DNA of 64,000 bases from Enhydrobacter aerosaccus (GTDB taxonomy: Bacteria > Pseudomonadota > Alphaproteobacteria > Reyranellales > Reyranellaceae): NCBI RefSeq assembly GCF_900167455.1, contig NZ_FUWJ01000004.1, positions 245,573 to 309,572 of the forward strand, given 5' to 3'. The notes beneath the pieces were generated by a model. The model made no database searches, was not told the DNA's origin, and saw only the letters and a program-made list of their open reading frames with translations. Every line of letters starts with the position of its first letter. Positions within the stretch are counted from its first letter, which is position 1. Of the stretch, positions 8,540 to 17,287 are shown piece by piece. Both the position numbers and the translations under genes were made by a program.

Positions 8540-9384
8540 GCGGCGCGCTCGCCGCCCTCCTGCCCGACGGCCGGCTGCATCTGCAGCACGGGCCCATCGA
8601 TCTGATCATCGAGGCGTTCGGCGCGCGAGATGAAGTGGATCGCGCCTATCGTCAGGCCATGGATCGCTTCGGCGACATCCTGCCCACTCTGGTGAGCGAA
8701 CTGCCGCTGTTGCGCCAGCCGGTCGGGGACGCCTATCCGCTATTGCGAGGACCGGTCGCCCGTCGAATGGCGGAGGCTGTCTGGCCGCATCGTTCCGTGT
8801 TCATCACCCCTATGGCGGCGGTTGCCGGAGCGGTGGCCGACGAGATGCTGCAGGCCATGGTGGCCGGGCGGGATCTCGAGCGCGCCTATGTCAACAACGG
8901 CGGCGATATCGCCTTCCACCTCGCGCCCGGCCAGGCTCTCCGGGCCGGCATCTTCGGCCGCGCGCTCGATGGCGCCGTTGTGCTTACGCATGACCAACCG
9001 GTGCGGGGCATTGCGACGTCGGGAAGGGGCGGCCGATCGTTCTCGCTCGGCATTGCCGATAGCGCCACGGTGCTGGCATGCAACGCCGCGGCTGCCGACG
9101 CGGCAGCGACCGTGGTGGCCAATGCGGTGAATGCTGATCACGAAGCGATCGAGCGCCGGCCGGCCAGCGATCTCGATCCCGATAGCGATCTCGGGGCTTT
9201 GCCGGTCACGGTCGCGGTTGGGGAATTGCCGCCGGCATGCGTGGCGCAGGCGCTCGATCGTGGTATCGAGCAGGCGCGCCGTCTGCGGCTGCGCGGCTTG
9301 ATCGACAGCGCGGCCGTGTCGCTGCAAGGGCAATGGCGAATCGAAGCGGGCGGCACGGCGCTTGCTGTGGCGAGGTCAGGATGA
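8536..9384 (+). CDS. UPF0280 family protein (ApbE-like fold)
   Basis: 282 aa from TTG 8536, which overlaps the previous TGA and has GGGAGACAAGGA just before it. The sequence, with HGPIDLIIEAFG near the N-terminus, AGAVADEMLQAM, VNNGGDIAFHLAPG (near residue 115-130) and ATSGRGGRSFSLGIADSATV, fits UPF0280, a family related to the FAD/FMN-handling ApbE proteins. The NNGGDI and TSGRGGRSF blocks correspond to the conserved ligand-facing motifs of ApbE-like proteins. Biochemical role is not established; in this operon it may insert or transfer a flavin needed by the reductase upstream, which is inference. Confidence 0.75.
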   Translation: MSGALAALLPDGRLHLQHGPIDLIIEAFGARDEVDRAYRQAMDRFGDILPTLVSELPLLRQPVGDAYPLLRGPVARRMAEAVWPHRSVFITPMAAVAGAVADEMLQAMVAGRDLERAYVNNGGDIAFHLAPGQALRAGIFGRALDGAVVLTHDQPVRGIATSGRGGRSFSLGIADSATVLACNAAAADAAATVVANAVNADHEAIERRPASDLDPDSDLGALPVTVAVGELPPACVAQALDRGIEQARRLRLRGLIDSAAVSLQGQWRIEAGGTALAVARSG

Positions 9385-9971
9385 GCAGCGATCTGGTGAA
9401 ATTGCGCAAGTACGTCTCCGTCATCGAGGAGACGCATCACGATGGCGGTCCGGTCCTGGACTGGCCGGTGATGAAGGCTGCGGTGGGCGGCGTGATCGCC
9501 AATCCCTATGCCGGCCGCTACGTCGCCGATATCCAGCCGATGATGAAGGCCCTCGAACCGCTCGCGGTCGATCTCACCGAACGGGTGATGAAGCTCCTCG
9601 ACGCCAAGGGATCGGAACTCGAGGCCTACGGCAAGGGGGCCATCGTCGGCATCGCCGGCGAGCTCGAACATGCCGCGCTGTGGCACCAGCCTTCGGGCTT
9701 CGGCATCCGCCACGCCATGGGCGGCGCCAAGTCGATCGTGCCGTCGACGGTGAAGGTCGCCTCGGCCGGAACGCGCATCGACATTCCGCTGCATCACGTC
9801 ACGGCGTCCTATGTGCGCAGTCATTTCGATGCCGTCGAATTCTGCGTGCCGGATGGCCCCAAGCCCGACGAGATCGTCTTCATCGTCGCGGCCTCCATCG
9901 GCGGCCGACCGCATGCGCGCGTCGGCGGGCTGACACCGGCCGAAATCAAGGTCGGTGACGGCCAGCGATGA
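9381..9971 (+). CDS. DUF1185 / 'amino acid synthesis' family protein
   Basis: 196 aa from ATG 9381 (ATGA overlap with the previous gene). Characteristic segments are RKYVSVIEETHHDGG, AAVGGVIANPYAGRYV, AIVGIAGELEHAALWHQPSG, GGAKSIVPSTVKVASAGTRI and a C-terminal VIAAAS-like block (FIVAASIGGRPHARVGGL). This pattern is the DUF1185 family, often labelled amino acid synthesis protein without biochemical support. It has no membrane segment and no cofactor motif that I can identify. Its tight coupling to the Hnr-like and UPF0280 genes indicates a step in the same pathway, perhaps acting on a ring-reduced or ring-opened amide. Confidence 0.78.
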   Translation: MSSDLVKLRKYVSVIEETHHDGGPVLDWPVMKAAVGGVIANPYAGRYVADIQPMMKALEPLAVDLTERVMKLLDAKGSELEAYGKGAIVGIAGELEHAALWHQPSGFGIRHAMGGAKSIVPSTVKVASAGTRIDIPLHHVTASYVRSHFDAVEFCVPDGPKPDEIVFIVAASIGGRPHARVGGLTPAEIKVGDGQR

Positions 9972-10077
9972 TCACGGGCGCGCCGTCCTTTTGCGTGCTC
10001 AGCGCTTGTCCTGGGCCCATGCGGCTCGCTAGGGTCGCGTCCGGGAAGTCGACCATTTCGTTGAACAGGGGGAACTC

Positions 10078-11283
10078 ATGCTGACCCGCAAATCTCTGCT
10101 GGCCGGGGCTTCGGCGCTGGCGGCCTTGTCGCTCGTGGCGCCTGCCTTCGCGCAGGAGCCGATCAAGATCGGCGAGATCAACAGCTACAAGGTCTTCGCT
10201 GCCTTCCTCGATCCCTACAAGAAGGGCATGGAGCTGGCGGTCGACCAGGTCAACGCCGCGGGCGGCGTGCTGGGCCGTAAGATCGAGGTGGTGAGCCGCG
10301 ACGACAACGGCAATCCGGCCGACGCGGTCCGTGCCGCCGAGGAACTGCTGAGCCGTGAGAAGGTCGCCTTCCTGATCGGCACCTTCCCCTCGAACGTCGG
10401 CCTCGCCGTGGCCGACTTCGCCAAGCAGAAGAAGACGCTGTTCATCGCTGCGGAGCCGCTGACCGACAAGATCGTGTGGGACCAGGCCAACCCCTACACC
10501 TTCCGCCTGCGCACCTCGACCTACATGCAGACGGCGATGTTGATCCCTGACGCGGTGAAGCTGCACAAGAAGCGCTGGGCGATCGTCTATCCGAACTACG
10601 AGTACGGGCAGTCGGCGACGGCGGCGTTCAAGAAGCTCCTGAAGGAGAAGCAGCCGGACGTCGAGTTCGTCGCCGAGCAGGCAACGCCGCTCGGCAAGAT
10701 CGACGCCGGTGCGGTGGTGCAGGCGCTGGCCGATGCCAAGCCCGACGCGATCTTCTCCTCGCTGTTCGGTCCCGACCTTGCCAAGTTCGTGCGCGCGGGC
10801 AGCGAGCGCGGCCTGTTCAAGGGCGTCGAGGTGTTCGACCTGCTGGGTGGCGAACCCGAATATCTCGATCCGCTCAAGGACGAGGCGCCGGACGGCTGGT
10901 ACGTGACGGGCTATCCGTGGAACGACATCAAGACGCCCGAGCACAAGAAATTCCTCGACGCCTATCAGGCCAAGTTCAAGGACTATCCGCGGCTGGGCTC
11001 GGTCGTCGGCTATTCGACCGTGATGTCGGCGGTCGCGGCGATCAAGAAGGCCGGCAGCCTCGATCAGGAGAAGCTGGTGGCCGCCATGGCTGGCCTCGCC
11101 GTCGATACCCCGTTCGGCCCCATCACCTATCGCCCGATCGATCATCAGTCGACGATGGGCACCTTCGTTGGCCAGCTCGGCGTCAAGGACGGCAAGGGCT
11201 ACATGAAGACCTGGCGCTTCGTCGACGGCAAGGATGCGCTGCCGAGCGACGACGACGTCAAGAAGATGCGGCCGGCGAATTAG
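10078..11283 (+). CDS. ABC transporter substrate-binding protein (branched-chain amino acid type)
   Basis: 401 aa with a clear Sec signal peptide (MLTRKSLLAGASALAALS, cleavage probably after AFA-QEP). The mature protein is a periplasmic type I binding protein (Peripla_BP_6): IKIGEINSYKVFAAFLDPYKKGMELAV, VDQVNAAGGVLGRKIEVVSRDDNGNPADAV and YSTVMSAVAAIKKAGS. An AGGGGGAAC ribosome binding site precedes the ATG. It is followed by permease and ATPase genes of the same class, so the set forms a complete importer. LivJ-type proteins bind amino acids, amides, urea or aromatic acids; in this operon the ligand is likely the heterocycle or amide that the flanking enzymes degrade. Confidence 0.93.
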   Translation: MLTRKSLLAGASALAALSLVAPAFAQEPIKIGEINSYKVFAAFLDPYKKGMELAVDQVNAAGGVLGRKIEVVSRDDNGNPADAVRAAEELLSREKVAFLIGTFPSNVGLAVADFAKQKKTLFIAAEPLTDKIVWDQANPYTFRLRTSTYMQTAMLIPDAVKLHKKRWAIVYPNYEYGQSATAAFKKLLKEKQPDVEFVAEQATPLGKIDAGAVVQALADAKPDAIFSSLFGPDLAKFVRAGSERGLFKGVEVFDLLGGEPEYLDPLKDEAPDGWYVTGYPWNDIKTPEHKKFLDAYQAKFKDYPRLGSVVGYSTVMSAVAAIKKAGSLDQEKLVAAMAGLAVDTPFGPITYRPIDHQSTMGTFVGQLGVKDGKGYMKTWRFVDGKDALPSDDDVKKMRPAN

Positions 11284-11306
11284 TGGGCCGGTCAATCGGC
11301 GAACAA

Positions 11307-11373
11307 TGTCATCCCGAACGAAGTGAGGGATCTTTCGACGGACGAAGGATCCCTTGCCGCGCTCGGGATGACA
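11307..11373. repeat. Intergenic inverted repeat (TGTCATCCCGA... ending TCGGGATGACA)
   Basis: A 67-nt element with near-complementary halves, starting TGTCATCCCGAACG and ending GCTCGGGATGACA, with an internal GGGATCTTTCG / CGAAGGATCCC stem. It can form a long hairpin in the RNA between the binding-protein and permease genes. Elements of this consensus are common in intergenic regions of proteobacteria, and a degenerate relative lies at 40700-40803. It could act as an attenuator that makes binding protein exceed permease, which is inference. Confidence 0.75.
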
Positions 11374-11395
11374 CAGTTGTTGTCGCGAGTTCTCT

Positions 11396-13273
11396 GTGAC
11401 CTTTCCCTCGCTCCTGATCCAGCTCCTGAACGGGCTGGCCGACGCTTCCTCGCTGTTCATGGTCTCCGCTGGCCTGTCGCTGATCTTCGGCGTCACCCGG
11501 ATCGTGAACTTCGCGCACGGCTCGCTGTTCATGCTGGGCCTCTATGGCGCCTATAGCCTCATCGAGTTCTTCGGCAGGACACCGCTCGGCTTCTGGGGAG
11601 CCGTGGTCGTGGCCGCATTGGCCGTCGGCGTCGCGGGCGCACTGATCGAGATCGTCGTGCTGCGCCGCATCTATCGCGCGCCCGAGCTGTTCCAGCTGCT
11701 GGCGACCTTCGCGGTCGTGCTGGTGATCAAGGACATCGCCCTCTACGTCTGGGGCTCGGAGGATCTGGTCGGTCCGCGTGCGCCCGGCCTGACCATGGCG
11801 GTGGAGATCCTGGGCAAGCGCATCCCGATCTACGATCTCGTGCTGATCGCCATCGGGCCGGTGGTGCTGGGCGCGATGTGGCTGCTGCTGGCACGCACAC
11901 GCTGGGGCGCGCTGGTGCGCGCGGCGACGCAGGATCGCGAGATGGTGGGAGCGCTGGGCGTCGACCAGGCCAAGCTCTTCACGTCGGTGTTCTTCGTCGG
12001 CGCGGCGCTCGCGGGTCTTGGGGGGGCGCTGCAGATCCCGCGTGAGCCGGCCAACCTCGACCTCGACCTTTCGGTCATCGCCGACGCCTTCGTCGTCACC
12101 GTCGTCGGTGGGCTGGGCAGTCTGCCCGGCGCCCTGCTGGCCGCCGTGCTGATCGGCGTCGCCAAGGCGCTCTGCATCGGCCTCGGCACGGTTCACGTCC
12201 TCGGCTTCGAGATCGTCTTCTCCAAGCTCGTGCTGGTGGTCGAGTTCGTGATCATGGGCGTGGTGCTGGTGCTGCGACCCTACGGACTGCTCGGCAAGCC
12301 GCCCGCTGCACAACGCACGACAGTGGCCGCGCCGCCGCCGCTCGGCGCCCCGCGCTGGACCACGGCGCTGGTCTGGATCGTCCTGCTGCTGGCCGTGCCG
12401 CTGGTCGGCGACGACTATGTCGCCGCGCTGCTGATCGACATCGCCTGCTTCGGCCTGTTCGCCGTCAGCCTGCATTTCATCATGGGGCCGGCGGGCATGA
12501 TATCGTTCGGTCACGCCGCTTATTTCGGTCTCGGCGCCTATGCCGGAGCGATCCTGCTGAAGCGCGCCGGGCTACCGATGGAGGCGGCCTTCCTGCTGGC
12601 GCCGCTCTGCGCTGGCCTGTTCGCACTCGCCTATGGCTGGTTCTGCGTGCGCCTCTCCGGCGTCTATCTCGCCATGCTGACGCTGGCCTTCGCGCAGATC
12701 ACTTGGTCGATCATCTTCCAGTGGGATGCGCTGACCTCGGGCAGCAACGGCATGATCGGCATCTGGCCGGCCGCCTGGCTGGCCGACAAGACGCGCTACT
12801 ACTATTTCGCCATGCTCTTCTGCGGGCTCGGTGTTGCGCTCCTCTGGCGCGTGCTGTTCTCGCCGTTCGGCTATGTGCTGCGCGCCGGCCGCGATTCGCC
12901 GCTGCGGGCCGAGGCGATCGGCATCAGCGTGCGCGGCTTCCAGTGGGCGGCGTTCGTGCTGGCCGGAACCATGGCCGGCCTGGCCGGCGCCGTGTTCGCC
13001 TTCTCCAAGGGCAGTATCTCACCCTCGGCGGCCTCGATCTCGCAATCCACCGACGGACTGGTGATGGTGCTGCTGGGCGGCGTCGAAACCCTGACCGGTC
13101 CGGTTGTGGGGGCCGGCCTGTTCACCTGGCTGCGCGATACGCTGGCGCGCGAAACCGATTATTGGCGGGCGGTGCTGGGCCTCGTGATCCTGCTGATCGT
13201 CGTGCTGTTCCCGCAAGGGCTGGTCGGCGGCCTCAGGATGCTGGTGACGCGCGTGCAGGAGCGGCGGGCATGA
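11396..13273 (+). CDS. Fused LivH-LivM type ABC permease
   Basis: 625 aa from GTG 11396. Residues 1 to about 300 are a LivH-like permease (GLSLIFGVTRIVNFAHGSLF near the N-terminus, ALGVDQAKLFTSVFFVGAAL). A short Ala/Pro linker (about 300-320) leads to a LivM-like permease (HFIMGPAGMISFGHAAYFGL, VYLAMLTLAFAQITWSI, VLLGGVETLTGPVVGA). The two subunits of the inner-membrane pore are usually separate genes; here they form a single chain. The gene is followed by the two ATPase genes, the first overlapping it by 4 nt. Confidence 0.92.
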   Translation: MTFPSLLIQLLNGLADASSLFMVSAGLSLIFGVTRIVNFAHGSLFMLGLYGAYSLIEFFGRTPLGFWGAVVVAALAVGVAGALIEIVVLRRIYRAPELFQLLATFAVVLVIKDIALYVWGSEDLVGPRAPGLTMAVEILGKRIPIYDLVLIAIGPVVLGAMWLLLARTRWGALVRAATQDREMVGALGVDQAKLFTSVFFVGAALAGLGGALQIPREPANLDLDLSVIADAFVVTVVGGLGSLPGALLAAVLIGVAKALCIGLGTVHVLGFEIVFSKLVLVVEFVIMGVVLVLRPYGLLGKPPAAQRTTVAAPPPLGAPRWTTALVWIVLLLAVPLVGDDYVAALLIDIACFGLFAVSLHFIMGPAGMISFGHAAYFGLGAYAGAILLKRAGLPMEAAFLLAPLCAGLFALAYGWFCVRLSGVYLAMLTLAFAQITWSIIFQWDALTSGSNGMIGIWPAAWLADKTRYYYFAMLFCGLGVALLWRVLFSPFGYVLRAGRDSPLRAEAIGISVRGFQWAAFVLAGTMAGLAGAVFAFSKGSISPSAASISQSTDGLVMVLLGGVETLTGPVVGAGLFTWLRDTLARETDYWRAVLGLVILLIVVLFPQGLVGGLRMLVTRVQERRA

Positions 13274-14019
13274 GTGCGCCGGTCCTGCTGGTCGAAGGGC
13301 TGCACAAGTCGTTTGGCGGCGTGCAGGCGGTCGAGGACGTTTCCTTCGCGCTATCGGCCGGCGAGTTGTTGGCGCTGATCGGTCCCAACGGTGCCGGCAA
13401 GAGTACGTGCTTCAACATGCTGAACGGGCAGCTCAAGCCCGACAACGGCATCGTGCGCCTGGAAGGCCGCGACATCGTCGGGCTGACGCCGCGCCAGATC
13501 TGGCGCCTCGGCGTCGGCCGGACTTTCCAGATCACCGCCACCTTCGCCTCGCTCAGCGTGCGCGAGAACGTGCAGATGGCGCTCTATTCGCATGCCGGCC
13601 GTCTGCGCTCGCTGCTGGCGCGCTTCGGCACCGCCCTTCGCGACGAGGCGGATGCGCTCCTGGAGCAAATCGGCATGCTCGACCAGGCCGAGCGACCGTG
13701 CGGTGTGCTGGCCTATGGCGATCTCAAGCGGGTCGAACTCGCCATGGCGCTCGCCAACGCACCGCGCCTCCTGCTGATGGACGAGCCCACCGCTGGCATG
13801 GCGCCAAAGGAGCGGGTCGCGCTGATGGAACTCACGGCCAAGCTGGCGCGCGCCCAGAAGATCGCCGTGCTGTTCACCGAGCACGACATGGATGTCGTGT
13901 TCGGCCAGGCCGACCGCATCATCGTGCTCGATCGTGGCCGCCTGATCGCTGCCGGCCTGCCGCAGGAGGTCCGCAACAATGCCGAGGTGCGCGCCGTCTA
14001 CCTGGGAGGCACGCATTGA
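13270..14019 (+). CDS. ABC transporter ATP-binding protein, LivG type
   Basis: 249 aa, with ATG 13270 overlapping the permease stop (ATGA). Walker A is GPNGAGKST, Walker B is LLLMDEP, and the switch His is in TEHDMDVVF. The C-terminal RIIVLDRGRLIAAGLPQEVRNNAEVRAVYLG tail is typical of LivG. The ABC signature is degenerate, reading AYGDLKR rather than LSxGxQR, which is common in this subfamily. It energises uptake together with the LivF-type ATPase that follows after an 82-nt gap carrying a dispersed repeat. Confidence 0.94.
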   Translation: MSAPVLLVEGLHKSFGGVQAVEDVSFALSAGELLALIGPNGAGKSTCFNMLNGQLKPDNGIVRLEGRDIVGLTPRQIWRLGVGRTFQITATFASLSVRENVQMALYSHAGRLRSLLARFGTALRDEADALLEQIGMLDQAERPCGVLAYGDLKRVELAMALANAPRLLLMDEPTAGMAPKERVALMELTAKLARAQKIAVLFTEHDMDVVFGQADRIIVLDRGRLIAAGLPQEVRNNAEVRAVYLGGTH

Positions 14020-14023
14020 TGCC

Positions 14024-14054
14024 ATCATGGGAGCGCGCCACTCCAGTGGCGCTC
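14024..14054 (-). repeat. 31-bp dispersed palindromic repeat, copy 1
   Basis: This 31-nt intergenic element is an exact reverse complement of 20991-21021. Its core GCGCCACTCCAGTGGCGC is a near-perfect inverted repeat, so it resembles a REP-type element. A related, diverged half (CGGGCGCCACTCGAACGGCG) follows at about 14061. It lies between the two ABC ATPase genes of the operon. Confidence 0.85.
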
Positions 14055-14101
14055 ATGGTCCGGGCGCCACTCGAACGGCGCGCTCCGATGGGGAGGCTCT
14101 G

Positions 14102-14803
14102 ATGCTCTCCGTAACGGGCCTCCACGCCTATTATGGGCGCGCGCATATCCTGCACGGCGTGTCGCTGGAGGCGAAGGCGGGCGAGGTGGTGGCGCTGCTG
14201 GGCCGCAACGGCGCCGGCAAGTCGACCACCATGAAGGCGATCATGGGGTTGGTGCCGCCCGCCGAGGGGACGGTGAGCTTCGCCGGCACCCGCATCGAGC
14301 GCCTGCCGCCCTATCGCATCGCCCGTCTCGGCCTCGGCTATGTGCCGGAGGAACGTCGCATCTTCACCGAGCTGACGGTGATGGAGAACCTCGAGGTTGG
14401 CCGTCAGCAGGCGCGCACCGGCGTACCGACCTGGACCGAGGAGAAGCTCTTCGCGCTGTTCCCCAACCTCGGCCGCATGCGCGAGCGACCGGGTGGTCGC
14501 ATGTCGGGCGGCGAGCAGCAGATGCTGACCATCGCCCGCACGCTGATGGGCAATCCAAGCTGCGTCATGCTGGACGAGCCGTCAGAAGGCCTGGCGCCCA
14601 TCATCATCGAACAGATGGCGCATTCCATCCTGGCGCTGAAGCGTGAGGGCCTGTCGGTGATCCTGTCGGAACAGAACCTGCACTTCTGTCAGTCCGTGGC
14701 CGACCGCGCCTACATCATCGAGAAGGGCGAGATCCGTTTCGGCGGCTCGATGGCCGAGCTGGCGGCCAATGCCTCGCTTCGCGAACAATATCTTTCGGTT
14801 TGA
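14102..14803 (+). CDS. ABC transporter ATP-binding protein, LivF type
   Basis: 233 aa from ATG 14102, with GGGGAGG just upstream. Walker A is GRNGAGKST, the signature is SGGEQQML and Walker B is VMLDEPSEGLAP, all intact and in the usual order; the SEGLAPII continuation is typical of LivF. It completes the importer with the binding protein at 10078, the fused permease and the LivG-type ATPase. Its stop lies just before the start of the hydantoinase A gene. Confidence 0.95.
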   Translation: MLSVTGLHAYYGRAHILHGVSLEAKAGEVVALLGRNGAGKSTTMKAIMGLVPPAEGTVSFAGTRIERLPPYRIARLGLGYVPEERRIFTELTVMENLEVGRQQARTGVPTWTEEKLFALFPNLGRMRERPGGRMSGGEQQMLTIARTLMGNPSCVMLDEPSEGLAPIIIEQMAHSILALKREGLSVILSEQNLHFCQSVADRAYIIEKGEIRFGGSMAELAANASLREQYLSV

Positions 14804-14808
14804 TCCCA

Positions 14809-16872
14809 ATGTCCTCGCAAACAAAGTCCTCGCACAAAAGCGCCTTCACCGTCGGCATCGATGTCGGCGGCACCTTCACCGACCTTCTGGCCATCGATAC
14901 CGACTCCGGCGCGGTGAAACTCGCCAAGGTGCCGACCACGGTCGACAACCAGGCGATCGGCTTCATGGCGGCGCTGCAGTCTGCCGGCCTAGAGCCGGCG
15001 GCATTGCAGGCGATCGTGCACGGCACCACCACCACCACCAACGCCGTGCTCGAACGCAAGATCGCCAAGGTCGGTCTCATCACCACCAAGGGCTTTCGCG
15101 ACGTGCTCGAACTGGGTCGCCGCACCCGGCCACAGCCCTATGGCCTGCGTGGCACGTTCGCGCCGGTGATCGAGCGCGAGGTGCGGCTCGAAGTGCCGGA
15201 GCGCATGGATGCCGACGGCAAGGTGCTGGTGCCGCTAGACGAGGCGGCGGTTGCCGAGGCGGCAAAGAAGCTGCTGGCTGCCGGCTGCGAGGCCGTGGTG
15301 ATCCATTTCCTGCATAGCTATATCAACTCGGCGCATGAAAGGCGGGCGGCCGAGATCGTGCGCGGGCTGTGGCCCAACGCCTATGTCACCGCGGGTCACG
15401 CGATCCTGTCGGAGTATCGCGAGTTCGAACGCGGCGTGACGGCGGCGGTCAATGCGTCGGTGCAGCCGGTGCTCGATCGCTATCTGTCCCGCCTGCGCAC
15501 CGAACTGGCGGCCAAGGGCTTCGACCGCGACCTGCTGGTGATGCAGGGCAATGGCGGCACCATCTCCTCGCAGCTGATCGCCGAGGCGGCCGTGAACACG
15601 GTCATGTCCGGCCCCGCCTCGGGGGTGATGGCGGCAGCCTATACCGGCCGCGTCTCCGGCCAGCCCAACCTCATCACCTACGACATGGGCGGCACCTCGA
15701 CCGATGTCGGCCTGATCGAGGATGCCGTGCCGCAGGTCTCGGGCGAGCTCGAGCTTGAATATGCAATGCCGATCCATGTGCCGATGGTCGATGTGCATAC
15801 GATCGGCGCTGGCGGCGGCTCGATCGCCTCGGTCGATGCTTCCGGCATGCTGCGCGTCGGCCCGGAGAGCGCGGGCGCGCGACCGGGCCCAATCTGCTAC
15901 GGCCGCGGCGGCACAGAGCCCACCATCACCGATGCCAATCTGGTGCTGGGCCGTCTCAATCCCGATCGCCTGCTGGGCGTCGATCATCCGGTGACGCTGG
16001 AGCAGGTGCGCGGCCTGATCGAGGAGAAGGTCGGCCGTCGACTCGGTCTCGACGCGGAGGCGGCCGCGGCGGCCATCCTGCGCATCGCCAACGATCGCAT
16101 GGCCGGCGCCATCCGCCTGGTGTCGCTGTCGCGCGGCCACGATCCGCGAGATTTCGCGCTGTTTGCCTTCGGCGGCGCCGGACCGCTGCATGCCAGTGCG
16201 CTGGCCCGCGAGCTCGCGATCCCGACCGTGCTGGTGCCGGTGCGGCCGGGCATCACCAATGCGCTGGGCTGCGTCGTGGCCGACCTGCGCCATGACTTCG
16301 TGCGCACCGTGAACAAGCCGCTGTCGGCGATCGACGATGCCCTGATCTCAGGCATCTACGCCGACCAGAAGAAGGAAGGCGAGACGACGATCGAGCGTGA
16401 GGGCGTGCCCGTGCAGGAATTGCGGGCGCTGCACAGCGCCGACATGCAGTTCCAGGGACAGAGCCATATCCTCTCGGTGGCGGTGGAGAGTCCGGATATC
16501 GGCGTCGAGGGGCTGCGCAAGGCCTTCGCCGCAGCCTACTTCCGCCGCTTCGGTATCGAGCTGCCCGAGATCCCTCCGGTGCTGGTGAACCTGCACACGG
16601 CGGTGATCGGCGTGCGCCCGCATATCGATCTCGGCGTTCTGGCGGCTTCCGAACGCGCTCCGACGCTGGAGGCGGCGCGGGTCGGCGAGCGCCGCGTGTG
16701 GTTCGCGGACGGCTGGCGCCAGACGCCGATCTATGCCCGCGACCGCCTGCCGCTCGATGCAGCCTTCGAGGGCCCGGCGATCCTGGAACAGCTCGACTGC
16801 ACCACCGTCGTCGAACCCGGCGACAAGGTCCGCCAGGACAAGCTCGGCAACCTGTTGATCGCCGTGCGGTAG
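14809..16872 (+). CDS. Hydantoinase A / 5-oxoprolinase family protein
   Basis: 687 aa from ATG 14809; a TTG at 14800, overlapping the previous stop, is an alternative start. The N-terminal GIDVGGTFTDLLAIDTDSG is the ATP-binding signature of the HyuA/oxoprolinase family (ASKHA fold). It is followed by VHGTTTTTNAVLERK, TTKGFRDVLELGRRTRP, YDMGGTSTDVGLIE and FGGAGPLHASALARELAI. Members hydrolyse cyclic amides such as 5-oxoproline and N-methylhydantoin with ATP, normally with a HyuB partner. No HyuB gene is visible here, so either one lies elsewhere or this enzyme works alone, as acetone-carboxylase-like and single-chain members do. Confidence 0.93.
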   Translation: MSSQTKSSHKSAFTVGIDVGGTFTDLLAIDTDSGAVKLAKVPTTVDNQAIGFMAALQSAGLEPAALQAIVHGTTTTTNAVLERKIAKVGLITTKGFRDVLELGRRTRPQPYGLRGTFAPVIEREVRLEVPERMDADGKVLVPLDEAAVAEAAKKLLAAGCEAVVIHFLHSYINSAHERRAAEIVRGLWPNAYVTAGHAILSEYREFERGVTAAVNASVQPVLDRYLSRLRTELAAKGFDRDLLVMQGNGGTISSQLIAEAAVNTVMSGPASGVMAAAYTGRVSGQPNLITYDMGGTSTDVGLIEDAVPQVSGELELEYAMPIHVPMVDVHTIGAGGGSIASVDASGMLRVGPESAGARPGPICYGRGGTEPTITDANLVLGRLNPDRLLGVDHPVTLEQVRGLIEEKVGRRLGLDAEAAAAAILRIANDRMAGAIRLVSLSRGHDPRDFALFAFGGAGPLHASALARELAIPTVLVPVRPGITNALGCVVADLRHDFVRTVNKPLSAIDDALISGIYADQKKEGETTIEREGVPVQELRALHSADMQFQGQSHILSVAVESPDIGVEGLRKAFAAAYFRRFGIELPEIPPVLVNLHTAVIGVRPHIDLGVLAASERAPTLEAARVGERRVWFADGWRQTPIYARDRLPLDAAFEGPAILEQLDCTTVVEPGDKVRQDKLGNLLIAVR

Positions 16873-16910
16873 ACCACCGCGCTCGCGGCGGCGGAGCGGG
16901 AGACGGAGCG

Positions 16911-17219
16911 ATGGCTTGGATCGATGTCGCGGACCGCGCGGCGCTGGCGCGATCGGGGCGCCGGGAGGTCGAAGCGGCTGGGATCGCCCTGCTGCTGTAC
17001 GACCTCGAGGGCGCGCTCTACGCCACGTCGGCGATCTGTCCCCATCACGCCGCGTGGCTGTCCCAGGGCAGCGTCGAGGGCGAGATCGTCAATTGCCCGC
17101 GCCACATGGGCCAGTTCCATATTCCGACCGGGCGGCAGTTGCGCGGTCCGGCCTGCCCGGACCTCCGGACCTACCCGGTCCGCGAGGAAGGCGGACGAAT
17201 CTGGATCGAGCTGCCCTGA
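16911..17219 (+). CDS. Rieske [2Fe-2S] ferredoxin
   Basis: 102 aa from ATG 16911, preceded by GAGCGGGAGACGGAGCG; the open frame extends upstream but without Rieske character. The cluster ligands are CPH (within ICPHHAAWLSQG) and CPRHMGQFH, giving the CxH...CxxH pattern, with the usual GPACPDLRTYPV end segment. Small Rieske ferredoxins of this kind pass electrons to oxygenases or reductases. No oxygenase gene is present in the operon, so the Hnr-like reductase is a possible partner (inference). Confidence 0.88.
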   Translation: MAWIDVADRAALARSGRREVEAAGIALLLYDLEGALYATSAICPHHAAWLSQGSVEGEIVNCPRHMGQFHIPTGRQLRGPACPDLRTYPVREEGGRIWIELP

Positions 17220-17287
17220 AGCCGGTACGATCCTTGCTGACTTGACGGCGGGCCGGGGATGCCGGCGCCGGAGTCGCGGAGGCTGTC

